A stretch of DNA of 64,000 nucleotides from VFMC01 sp963791635. Its GTDB lineage: Bacteria; Actinomycetota; Acidimicrobiia; Acidimicrobiales; Ilumatobacteraceae. Position numbers and translations under genes: made by a program. Numbering within the stretch: the stretch's first letter is position 1; the number at the start of each line of letters is the position of its first letter. Below, piece after piece: positions 27,178 to 34,876 of this stretch. The notes beneath the pieces are model-generated. The model worked only from the letters and a program-made list of their open reading frames with translations. It made no database searches and was not told where the DNA came from. The DNA is taken from positions 310,001-374,000 of the forward strand of contig CAWBTC010000017.1 of the NCBI GenBank assembly GCA_963791635.1, given 5' to 3'.

Positions 27178-29781
27178 GTGGTGGACGGGACCGACAACCA
27201 ACCGACATCTGAGCGACAGCCGGATGAGGGCGATCGTGCTGGCGCGTCCGGCTCGGGGCGCGACAAGCCCGTCAGCTTCGACTTCAAGCTCCGTCTCGGC
27301 TCCCGGGAAGACACGAACGCCCAGCTCTCGGGCCGCGCGACGGGCGAACTGGTGCAGCTGCACGCCATCGACTGGGACTCTCTGACGGCTCCACCAGAGG
27401 AGGCACCCCGTTCGTACAAGACCGACGGCGATCTGCAGTCGATCATCGTCGAGCTGGCCAACCAGATCGCCGGCCCCGATGCCAACCCGAACCCGGTGGT
27501 GCACGTCACCGCGTCGGGGACCATCGCGACGTCGCGCCGTGCCGCCCGGCCCGAACCCGCCGCTCGGCCCGAATCTGCCCGGCCCGAATCTGCCCGGCCC
27601 GAATCGGCGATGTCCGACCCGGCTGCCAAGGTGGCGACGCCTGCCGAACCTCCGACGCGCCCGCCCGCCCCCGCCCCCGTCATGCCGACCCTGTCGCTGG
27701 CACCGCTCCGCACAACCCCGACAGCCCCGACAGCCCCGACAGCCCCGAATCATCACGACGCGATCGCCTCGCCGCTCGTCGCGAGCCCGCCGGCCGCTTC
27801 GTTGCCCGCCGCCATCGACATCGCCGTCGACACGCTCGAGCCTGGCCTCGAGATGCCGGCCGAGACCGCGCCGGAGGCCGAGCCAGAGATCACCCCGTCC
27901 GACGACGTCGGCACCCACCACGGCAGCGACGACGACGGCGCACTCGCCGCCGCGGCTGCTGCCGCGGTCGCTGCCGCACGCGCGCCATCGGTCGCGAACT
28001 CCCCAGCGGCTCCTGCCGTCGACGTGGCACTCGTGCAGCCGCACGCAGCCGACCCGAGCCTCCCTGCCGAGGCCCCGGACAACCCGCCCGTCCTGGCCGG
28101 CCCGGTCGCGGTCGCCACGTCAGCCGAGGCATCCCTGCCGCTGGTCGAGCCCGTGCCGGTCGAGCCGATGCCTGTGGCTGTCGTGGCCGCCGCGGCCACA
28201 GTCGCTCCTGTCCCGCCCTCGCCGGCCCAGCCCACCACGGCCCAGCCCACTCCGGCACCCGTCGTACAGTTCGTGTCGGGTGAGGCAGCGATGGCCTCCA
28301 GCGCAGCGCCGGCTTCGAGCGTGCCGGCCGCACCCGCACCGGCCCTGTCGCTCGCTCGCATCGAGCGCAAGCCCAACGCCGAGCGACCCAGCAAGCCCGT
28401 CGACTTCCAGGCGCTGCTCGGTCAGGCCGGCCTCCAGTCCGCTGCGGTGAAGCGGCGCAAGAAGCGGCACCCCTTCCGCGTCCTGTTCAAGCTGGTCGTG
28501 CTGCTCGGCATCCTCGGAGCCGGCCTGTACTTCGGCAAGATCTACGTCCTCGACAAGCGCTGGGACGCCGAGCTGAAGCCCTTCGCCGAGGCGGTATCCG
28601 CCGAACGCGAGCTCGAGTGGAAGCGTGCGGTCAAGGTGGAGGTGCTCCCGGCCGAGGACTACGCCACCAAGCTCACCACCAGCTGGCTCGGCATCACCGA
28701 GATCGAGCTGGACTCGACGACCGCCGAATGGCGTGCCATGGGTCTGGCCGAGGGTCGGATCGAGCCGAGCATCATCGGCAGCGGCGCAATGAGCAGCCGA
28801 CCTGTCTTCTACGACCCGATCGATGCGAAGATCTACGAGCTCGAGGACACACCCGACGAGCTCCGCGAGCTGGCGATGGACCGTGCCCTCACGATGGCGC
28901 TGCTCGACCAGCACTACGAGTGGAGCGCCGGCCTCGCCGATCTCGACCCAAGCCAGCGGACCGCGGTGCGGGCCATGTTCGACGGCGACGCCGTGTCGAC
29001 CGCGATGGCGATCGTCGATCCGAGCGACGCCGACAGCGCCGAACTCGTGGAGCAGGTGAATGAGATCGTCGCAGATCATGCAGAGGATGCTGTGGGCGCG
29101 CCGCGGTATGCGGTCGACCTCGTCGGCGCCGCCGGTGGCGTGGCCAAGCTGTTCGACGGCGCCGACGGCGTGACCGGTCGCGACGAACTGCTGCGTACGA
29201 AGTTGCGCAGCGACGCCGGCCTTTTCGATGCTGCACGAGGACTCGAGTACCGTCCGGAAGACCTCGGTGGCGAGCTGACCGAGGCCCGCGGCATGTTGTA
29301 CTGGTATTACGTCCTCGCTGGGAGGCTCGAGCCTGGCGCGGCGTGGGACGCCGTTCTCGCGTGGGATGGCGACAGGGTCGTCGTCTCCCAGACAGCGAAT
29401 GGCTACTGCGTGGAGGCGACGATCGCCACGTCCGACGAGGTCGGCCGCCAGCGCCTGCTCAGTTCACTCCAGCAGTGGGCGGCGCTGGGACCGGTGGAGG
29501 CAGGCGCCAAGGTGACCGAGATCGGCACGGAGCAGCTCTCGGTGTTCTCGTGCGATCCCGGTCCGGAGTTCGACACCGTCGCCTCGGATCAGATCGCAAC
29601 GTTCGGTGAGTCGACCGTCGAGCTCACCGTCATCGGTGACCTCGAGGCGCGCGACGACGCCCAGCGTGCCTGTGTGGTGAACGCAGTCCGCGGGTTCGAC
29701 GTGCCGGCGATCATCGCCACGGGCGACCAGGCGCAGATCGCACCGGCGCTCGACGGCATCCGTGCCGCCTGCGTCGGCTGA
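27178..29781 (+). CDS. Large single-span membrane protein with Pro/Ala-rich cytoplasmic region, function unknown
   Basis: About 867 residues from GTG 27178 (27181 is equally possible). Residues 1-110 are folded-looking and include SFDFKLRLGS and a helix IIVELANQIAG. Residues 110-400 are low-complexity Pro/Ala/Val with short repeats (ARPES three times, TAPTAP). A basic patch KRRKKRHPFR precedes one span at about 435-455 (LFKLVVLLGILGAGLYFG). The remaining 410 residues would lie outside, with two Cys-containing segments (NGYCVEATIA and VFSCDPGPEF). Positive-inside rules place the long disordered part in the cytoplasm. No catalytic motif was recognised. It could be a scaffold or sensor. Confidence 0.6.
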   Translation: MVDGTDNQPTSERQPDEGDRAGASGSGRDKPVSFDFKLRLGSREDTNAQLSGRATGELVQLHAIDWDSLTAPPEEAPRSYKTDGDLQSIIVELANQIAGPDANPNPVVHVTASGTIATSRRAARPEPAARPESARPESARPESAMSDPAAKVATPAEPPTRPPAPAPVMPTLSLAPLRTTPTAPTAPTAPNHHDAIASPLVASPPAASLPAAIDIAVDTLEPGLEMPAETAPEAEPEITPSDDVGTHHGSDDDGALAAAAAAAVAAARAPSVANSPAAPAVDVALVQPHAADPSLPAEAPDNPPVLAGPVAVATSAEASLPLVEPVPVEPMPVAVVAAAATVAPVPPSPAQPTTAQPTPAPVVQFVSGEAAMASSAAPASSVPAAPAPALSLARIERKPNAERPSKPVDFQALLGQAGLQSAAVKRRKKRHPFRVLFKLVVLLGILGAGLYFGKIYVLDKRWDAELKPFAEAVSAERELEWKRAVKVEVLPAEDYATKLTTSWLGITEIELDSTTAEWRAMGLAEGRIEPSIIGSGAMSSRPVFYDPIDAKIYELEDTPDELRELAMDRALTMALLDQHYEWSAGLADLDPSQRTAVRAMFDGDAVSTAMAIVDPSDADSAELVEQVNEIVADHAEDAVGAPRYAVDLVGAAGGVAKLFDGADGVTGRDELLRTKLRSDAGLFDAARGLEYRPEDLGGELTEARGMLYWYYVLAGRLEPGAAWDAVLAWDGDRVVVSQTANGYCVEATIATSDEVGRQRLLSSLQQWAALGPVEAGAKVTEIGTEQLSVFSCDPGPEFDTVASDQIATFGESTVELTVIGDLEARDDAQRACVVNAVRGFDVPAIIATGDQAQIAPALDGIRAACVG

Positions 29782-29825
29782 GTGCGAACAGGGGACCACC
29801 CGCCGACCGGAGCGCTCGAACGATG

Positions 29826-30314
29826 TCAGTCGCGGAAGTTGTTGAACTGCAGCGGGATCTCCAGGTCCGCGCCCTTCAGCACGGCCATCACCGCTTGTAG
29901 GTCGTCGCGCTTCTTCCCCGTCACCCGCACGCTGTCGCCCTGGGTCTGACTGCTCACGCCCTTCGGACCCTTCTCCTTGATCATCCTGTTGATCTCACGG
30001 GCCTTGTCGCTGGAGATGCCCACCTTGATCGTGACGATCTGTCGGACGGTGTTCTGCGTGGCCTCTTCGATGGTGCCGTAGTCGACACCTCTCAGTGACA
30101 CGCCGCGCTTCACGAGCTTCTCCTCGATCACCACCCGCAGCGCGGCGAGACGGTCCTCGCTCACGGTGCGAAGCGTGATGATCAGCTCGTTCTGTTCGAT
30201 CGAGGAGTTCGTGTTCTTGAAGTCGAAGCGGTTGGCGATCTCTCGCTGGGCCTGATCGATCGCGTTGCGTACTTCCTGGCGATCGACTTCGGAGACGACA
30301 TCGAAACTCGGCAT
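29826..30314 (-). CDS. yajQ: YajQ-family nucleotide-binding protein
   Basis: The 162-residue protein has the two-ferredoxin-like-domain layout of YajQ/DUF520. Recognisable are the N-terminal MPSFDVVSEVDRQEVRNAID, FDFKNTNSS and the C-terminal KGADLEIPLQFNNFRD. Family members bind tRNA and nucleotides, and some (Xc_3703) bind cyclic di-GMP; a GGDEF protein is encoded about 14 kb away. ATG 30314 is set by a TACCAT -10 box six bases upstream, again a leaderless arrangement. Divergent from tRNA-Tyr. Confidence 0.92.
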   Translation of the reverse strand: MPSFDVVSEVDRQEVRNAIDQAQREIANRFDFKNTNSSIEQNELIITLRTVSEDRLAALRVVIEEKLVKRGVSLRGVDYGTIEEATQNTVRQIVTIKVGISSDKAREINRMIKEKGPKGVSSQTQGDSVRVTGKKRDDLQAVMAVLKGADLEIPLQFNNFRD

Positions 30315-30320
30315 GACGTC

Positions 30321-30326
30321 ATGGTA
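30321..30326 (-). promoter_or_regulatory. -10 box TACCAT, leaderless spacing, for yajQ
   Basis: On the minus strand TACCAT is followed by GACGTC and then ATG 30314. Confidence 0.5.
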
Positions 30327-30351
30327 GGCGGGGGAACCGGCATCGAGCCGG

Positions 30352-30381
30352 TTGGTCGCTGGTCGTGCAGCCCGGTAGCGT
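30352..30381 (+). promoter_or_regulatory. Promoter of tRNA-Tyr
   Basis: TTGGTC (30352-30357) and TAGCGT (30376-30381) are separated by 18 bases. The -10 box ends 15 bases before the mature tRNA 5' end, a normal distance for a short 5' precursor. Confidence 0.6.
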
Positions 30382-30396
30382 ACGAGGCCGCAACCA

Positions 30397-30481
30397 GGGT
30401 CGGTGCCCGAGCGGCCAAAGGGAGCAGACTGTAAATCTGCCGGCACAGCCTACGAAGGTTCGAATCCTTCCCGGCCCACCA
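30397..30481 (+). tRNA. tRNA-Tyr (GUA)
   Basis: The acceptor stem GGGTCGG pairs with CCGGCCC, the anticodon loop reads CTGTAAA (anticodon GTA), a class II variable arm is present and the T loop is GTTCGAATC. The 3' CCA is encoded (30479-30481). Confidence 0.95.
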
Positions 30482-30554
30482 CTGTCGATCGCCAGGCCTC
30501 GTCCCGAGACCTGGCGATCGTGGTTTTCGCGACAACGCACAGAGCACCCACCCC

Positions 30555-32372
30555 ATGATCCTCATCGACGCCACCCGGCTCGCCGCCGCCCGCCCGAACC
30601 GGCCGCTCTTCGGTGACGTCTCGATCACCGTGAGCGACGGTGATCGCGTCGGGGTCGTCGGCATCAACGGCTCGGGCAAGACGACCTTGCTCCGAATGCT
30701 GGCGCGAGAGATCGAGCCGCAGGCGAACCCGGATGGGGTGATCGGGACGGTTCGCTGGGGGCGCGGTGTTCGAGTCGGTGTGCTCGCCCAGCAGCCCGAG
30801 CTCCCGCCCGGAACGGTGCGCGACGCCGTCGGCCATTCGTGGCAGGGCGAGGCGATGCTCACCCGGCTGGGCATGGGCGACATGCTCGATGCCGACACGG
30901 CCGACCTGTCGGGGGGTCAGGCCAAGCGAACCGCGCTCGCCCGGCTGCTCGCCGCTGACCACGACCTGCTCGTGCTCGACGAGCCGACGAACCACCTCGA
31001 CCTCGACGCGATCGCGTTCCTCGAGCGCTGGCTGACCGACTACCGAGGCGGTCTCGTGATGGTCACCCACGACCGCCATGTCCTCGACCGCGTGACGAAC
31101 CGGGTGCTCGAGCTCGACCGGGGGACCGCCTACCTCCACGTACCGGCCGGTTGGCACGCCGGCTCCGGGTACGCGGCCTACCTCGACGGGCGAGCGGTGC
31201 GCGAGGCTCAGGCAGAAGCGGCCGAGCAGACTCGACGCAACTTGGCGAAGAGCGAGCTGGCATGGCTGCGTCGCGGAGCGCCGGCGCGTACGACGAAGCC
31301 CAAGGCTCGCCTGGCCACCGCCACAGCGCTCGTGGAGGCCCGAGCAGGCGCGCCGGCGCGCGCCGGGGACCTCGCCCTTGCGATGGGCAGCCAACGCCTC
31401 GGCTCGAAAGGCGTGGAGCTGCGCGACGTCTCGTTCGCCTGGCCCGACGGCACGGTCGTGCTCGATCGGGTGACCGTTCAGCTCGAACCGGGTGATCGGA
31501 TCGGCATCGTTGGCGCCAACGGCGCCGGCAAGTCCACGCTGCTCGATCTCGTGAGCGGTCGGCGTGTGCCCACGGGGGGCAGTGTCGAAGCAGGTGCCAC
31601 CGTGCGCATCGGCTACTACGACCAGCTGGGCCGCGAGCTCGACCTCACGCAGCGGGTGCGGGAGGCGGTTGCCGGCGACAAGGGCCAGCCGTCGCTGGAA
31701 GACCTTGCTCTCATGCGGCGGTTCTGGTTCGACGGTGACGGACAGTTCGCGCCGGTCGGCACGCTCAGCGGTGGCGAGCGGCGGCGGCTGCAACTGCTGC
31801 TCACGCTGGTGGAGCAACCCAACGTGCTCCTGCTCGACGAGCCGACGAACGACCTCGACCTCGACACGCTGCGCGCCCTGGAGGACCTGCTCGACGACTG
31901 GCCGGGCATCGCCGTCGTGGTGAGCCACGATCGGGCCTTTCTCGACCGTACCGTCGACGAGGTGTGGGCGCTCGACGGTGTCGGAGGCGTGCGTTCCGTG
32001 CGCGGTGGCGTGGCAGGTTGGCTGGCCGAGCGCGAAGCGGCAGCCGAGATCGCGCGAACGCGTCCGAACGCCGCAGCGCCGCGGGGCACTGCAGCAGCAC
32101 CTGCCGCGAAGCTGTCGCGCACCAAGCCCGTCGTCGGCCGCAGCCCGTCGACCGTGCGCCGCCAGCTCGGCCAGGCGGAGCGTGCGGTGGTGGCGGCGAC
32201 CGACCATCGCGACCGCCTCACGGTCGAGATGGGATCGCTGGCCGATCATCGCGAGCTCGCTCGCATCGGCGGCGAGCTCGCAGCAGCTCAGCGTGTGCTG
32301 GATGCGGCCGAGGAACGTTGGCTGGAGCTCGCGGCCGAGGCAGAAAACCTTGGCCTCGACCCGTCACACTGA
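30555..32372 (+). CDS. ABC-F family ATPase (Uup-like)
   Basis: The 605-residue soluble protein has two ABC cassettes. The first has GINGSGKTTLLRM, LSGGQAKRTALARLL and VLDEPTNHLDLD. The second has GANGAGKSTLLDLV, LSGGERRRLQLLLTL and LLDEPTNDLDLD. There is no membrane domain. A linker between the cassettes and a C-terminal coiled coil (about 500-600, Ala/Arg/Glu-rich) resemble Uup. ABC-F proteins act on the ribosome, rescuing or gating translation, and some give antibiotic resistance. ATG 30555 follows tRNA-Tyr by 74 bases. Antibiotic protection versus a housekeeping role cannot be decided from sequence. Confidence 0.9.
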   Translation: MILIDATRLAAARPNRPLFGDVSITVSDGDRVGVVGINGSGKTTLLRMLAREIEPQANPDGVIGTVRWGRGVRVGVLAQQPELPPGTVRDAVGHSWQGEAMLTRLGMGDMLDADTADLSGGQAKRTALARLLAADHDLLVLDEPTNHLDLDAIAFLERWLTDYRGGLVMVTHDRHVLDRVTNRVLELDRGTAYLHVPAGWHAGSGYAAYLDGRAVREAQAEAAEQTRRNLAKSELAWLRRGAPARTTKPKARLATATALVEARAGAPARAGDLALAMGSQRLGSKGVELRDVSFAWPDGTVVLDRVTVQLEPGDRIGIVGANGAGKSTLLDLVSGRRVPTGGSVEAGATVRIGYYDQLGRELDLTQRVREAVAGDKGQPSLEDLALMRRFWFDGDGQFAPVGTLSGGERRRLQLLLTLVEQPNVLLLDEPTNDLDLDTLRALEDLLDDWPGIAVVVSHDRAFLDRTVDEVWALDGVGGVRSVRGGVAGWLAEREAAAEIARTRPNAAAPRGTAAAPAAKLSRTKPVVGRSPSTVRRQLGQAERAVVAATDHRDRLTVEMGSLADHRELARIGGELAAAQRVLDAAEERWLELAAEAENLGLDPSH

Positions 32373-32517
32373 GCGCTCCACACGATGGACCCCTGTCATG
32401 ATCCACGACGATGACGGGTGGTGGGTGCGTGGCCTCGAGCGAGGATGCGAAGGGTCTCGCGGCTCCTGACCGCTGATGGGTTCGAGGTCGGGCGCGGGCG
32501 GGCGAGCCCTGAGCACG

Positions 32518-32799
32518 TCAGCCGAGGAGGTCGATCAGGTCGCCCACGGTGTGACTCGACTCGATCCGGTGACGGAGGTGGGAGGTGCGGTCGATGCGAT
32601 ACGTGTTGCGGCGGCCGAGCTTTTCGCGCACCACGATCCCGGCGTCCTGCAGGTTCTCGACAATTCCGAAGACGGTGCGTTCCGTGACGCCCACTCGCTC
32701 GGCGATGTCCCGCAGGCGAGCGTCCGGATCAGCGGCGAGACACATGAGCACGTGTCCGTGGTTGGAGAGGAAGGTCCAGGGAGCTCGGTCGGACATCAC
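32518..32799 (-). CDS. Winged helix-turn-helix transcriptional regulator
   Basis: A 93-residue protein that is almost entirely one winged-helix domain. The recognition region is LRDIAERVGVTERTVFGIVENLQDAGIV, followed by a wing with KLGRRNTYRID. It resembles single-domain MarR/Lrp-like regulators common in actinobacteria. The second Met (32796) is an equally good start. It is divergent from the six-span membrane protein, whose promoter region (32800-33001) it may control. Confidence 0.8.
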   Translation of the reverse strand: MMSDRAPWTFLSNHGHVLMCLAADPDARLRDIAERVGVTERTVFGIVENLQDAGIVVREKLGRRNTYRIDRTSHLRHRIESSHTVGDLIDLLG

Positions 32800-33001
32800 A
32801 TCACATTACCGGCTCTCTGCTTCCGGAAACAGATCACCTGAAAGGGCAGGTTTCGTCACCTCACGTTCACCATTCATCCTTGGATCACCAGGGAGTATCT
32901 GCGATTCGTCATGATTCGGTAACGTTGACCACGCTCAGTGCGCGATGATGTCGCGGGGTCTCCGGCGGGGGACTCGAACATGTCATGAGAGGGGACGGCG
33001 G

Positions 33002-33856
33002 ATGACCGCGATCCATCGTCGATCGAAGGCAAGCGACACAGTGACCGGCGAGGACAAGAGCCTGCAGACGACCATGCCGCGCCGGCGCGAGGTCGAGGCC
33101 GATGGCGTGCCGACGTCCCCCGGGCCGCTGTCGTTGCGTGACTTCGGCATCGACCCGCGCACCGTTGTGATCGCTCTGTTCAGCTGCTGCGCTGTGCTGA
33201 CGGTCGCCGGCGTCGTGGCTGCCCGCTTCGCCGACGACGAGCAGTGGAAGTACCAGCTCTTCGAGCTGAACATCGAGGCGAACGTGCCCACATGGTTCAG
33301 CGCCGCGCAACTGGGGCTTGCCTCGCTCCTGGCGTGGGTGTGCGCTTCGCTGCACCGATCTCGTGGGTTGCCCGGAGTGACGTCGTGGCGGCTGGTCGCA
33401 GCGGCGATGCTGTTCGTGTCGGCCGACGAGGTCGCCCAGTTCCACGAGCAGATCAGCTATCAGGTCCGCGACACCCTCGACACGGACGGCATCCTGCGCT
33501 TCGCCTGGGTGATCCCCTACGGAGCGGCGGTCATGGTGCTGGGTGTGGTCCTGCTCGGATGGTGGCGCTCGCTGCCCGCGATGACTCGACGGCTGCTGAT
33601 GCTGTGTGCCGTGGTGTTCATCGTCGGCGCGCTCGGGCTCGAACTGGTCGAAGGTGCCTACGAGAGCTGGCGGGGCAAGGACTTCGGCTTGCGTGTCATC
33701 ACCGTCGTGGAGGAAGCGCTCGAGATGTTCGCGATCGCGGCGCTGATCGGTGCGTTCCTGCGGCACGTTGGCCAGGTCAGCGCGATGGCCCCGGTGGCAG
33801 ATGTCGGCGTTCGTGCAGCAGGCACTGCATCAGTGCGACGTCCAGCCAGCGATTGA
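33002..33856 (+). CDS. Six-span membrane protein of unknown function
   Basis: The 284-residue protein begins with about 40 polar residues, followed by roughly six hydrophobic spans. Two charged motifs lie at or in spans: SADEVAQFHEQ in the third and VVEEALEMFA in the last, with GLELVEGAYE between. Such paired Asp/Glu/His residues within the membrane could bind a metal or be catalytic, but no family was recognised. ATG 33002 has a purine-rich ribosome binding site (GAGGGGA). The gene's last 80 bases overlap the convergent acetyltransferase gene. Confidence 0.65.
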   Translation: MTAIHRRSKASDTVTGEDKSLQTTMPRRREVEADGVPTSPGPLSLRDFGIDPRTVVIALFSCCAVLTVAGVVAARFADDEQWKYQLFELNIEANVPTWFSAAQLGLASLLAWVCASLHRSRGLPGVTSWRLVAAAMLFVSADEVAQFHEQISYQVRDTLDTDGILRFAWVIPYGAAVMVLGVVLLGWWRSLPAMTRRLLMLCAVVFIVGALGLELVEGAYESWRGKDFGLRVITVVEEALEMFAIAALIGAFLRHVGQVSAMAPVADVGVRAAGTASVRRPASD

Positions 33857-34472
33857 ACTTTCGGCCGGTTTGGCGTTCGATCCCGATGAGCTGGAACCCG
33901 CAACGGGAGTGCAACGCCCGTGACACATCGCCCGATGCCTCGATCCGAGCGAACACCGCGTGGAAGCCGCTGCTCTCGGCGATGTCGAGCAGCTCGGTCA
34001 GCAGGAGCGTGCCGATGCCCTGGCCGCCGCAGTCGCGTCGCACGTAGATCGAATCCTCCACGCTGGTGCGGTATGCCGCTCGTTCTCGATACGGAGACAG
34101 CGCCGCGAAGCCCACCACCTCACCGCTGATATCGGCGCTTTCATGCGCGGCATGCGCGGCATGCGCGGCATGACCGGCATGACCGGCAGCGGCAGCGACC
34201 GTCGACAGGTCCTCGGCGACGACCGCCGCGAACGCGCCCGATCGCGCCGCCAGCCAGAGTCGCTGGTCGTCGAGTGATCGGGGCACGAGGTCGAACGTGG
34301 CCGTCGTGGAGAGCACCTCGTGGTTGTAGATCGAGCGGATCGCTTCGGCATCACTCGGTCGCGCCTGGCGGACCACGACCCGCCTCGTTCGTGCCGACAC
34401 AGCGTCTGCAGGCGGGTCGGCAGGGGGGTGCGCAGGGGGGTGCGCAGGGTCGTCGGCGGGTGCTGGTGCCAC
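33777..34472 (-). CDS. GNAT acetyltransferase, phosphinothricin acetyltransferase type
   Basis: The 231-residue protein has the PAT/Bar layout: RQARPSDAEAIRSIYNHEV at the start of the fold, VVGFAALSPYRERAAYRTSVEDSIYVRRDC and the acetyl-CoA loop GQGIGTLLLTELL, then CGFQLIG and a long C-terminal helix. It would transfer acetyl from acetyl-CoA to a small amine. Two oddities are a Pro/Ala-rich N-terminal extension (PAHPPAHPPADPPAD) and an inserted His/Ala stretch from a 9-bp microsatellite at about residue 97-110. The gene starts with GTG. Its 3' end overlaps the convergent membrane-protein gene by 80 bases. Confidence 0.85.
   Translation of the reverse strand: MAPAPADDPAHPPAHPPADPPADAVSARTRRVVVRQARPSDAEAIRSIYNHEVLSTTATFDLVPRSLDDQRLWLAARSGAFAAVVAEDLSTVAAAAGHAGHAAHAAHAAHESADISGEVVGFAALSPYRERAAYRTSVEDSIYVRRDCGGQGIGTLLLTELLDIAESSGFHAVFARIEASGDVSRALHSRCGFQLIGIERQTGRKFNRWLDVALMQCLLHERRHLPPGPSR
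34143..34187. repeat. 9-bp microsatellite inside the GNAT gene
   Basis: Three copies of CATGCGCGG followed by two of CATGACCGG. The period of nine keeps frame and encodes a Gly/Ala-His repeat on the minus strand. Confidence 0.85.
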
Positions 34473-34512
34473 GACGTGGGAGGGTATCCGGCCAAATTGC
34501 CTCGCAATGGCG

Positions 34513-34543
34513 TTGTTCGCGCGGGAGGGGGCACCGCTATGCT
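34513..34543 (+). promoter_or_regulatory. Candidate promoter of tRNA-Thr/tRNA-Met/tuf
   Basis: TTGTTC (34513-34518) and TATGCT (34538-34543) are 19 bases apart. The -10 box lies 34 bases before tRNA-Thr. No terminator is evident before tuf, so tuf may be read from here. Confidence 0.45.
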
Positions 34544-34577
34544 GATGCGCTGACCTGCGGCGTGCACGCGCGTCACT

Positions 34578-34650
34578 GCCCTCTTAGCTCAGTAGGTAGA
34601 GCAACGCCATGGTAAGGCGTAGGTCGTCGGTTCGACTCCGACAGAGGGCT
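34578..34650 (+). tRNA. tRNA-Thr (GGU)
   Basis: The acceptor stem GCCCTCT pairs with AGAGGGC, the anticodon loop is ATGGTAA (anticodon GGT) and the T loop GTTCGACTC. CCA is not encoded. Confidence 0.95.
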
Positions 34651-34736
34651 CGACCAGCCGGTCGTCGTCCGACTCGGGCCCACGTCGTGAGACGTCGTGG
34701 TTCCCGCCGACGGCGTCGCCCGGACGGCAAAGCCCT

Positions 34737-34813
34737 GGCGGCGTAGCTCAGATGGTCAGAGCATCCGGCTCATAATCGGAAGGTCACCGGTTCGATCCCG
34801 GTCGCCGCTACCA
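34737..34813 (+). tRNA. tRNA-Met (CAU), elongator type
   Basis: The acceptor stem GGCGGCG pairs with CGCCGCT (one G-U), the anticodon loop is CTCATAA and the T loop GTTCGATCC. CCA is encoded (34811-34813). Position 1 pairs, so it is not initiator-like. A CAU-reading tRNA-Ile2 is a remaining alternative. Confidence 0.88.
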
Positions 34814-34876
34814 AACCACGTCATTCCCTACTACAACCATTCCGAAACAACATTCTCACCAGGAGAGGGTCTCCCC

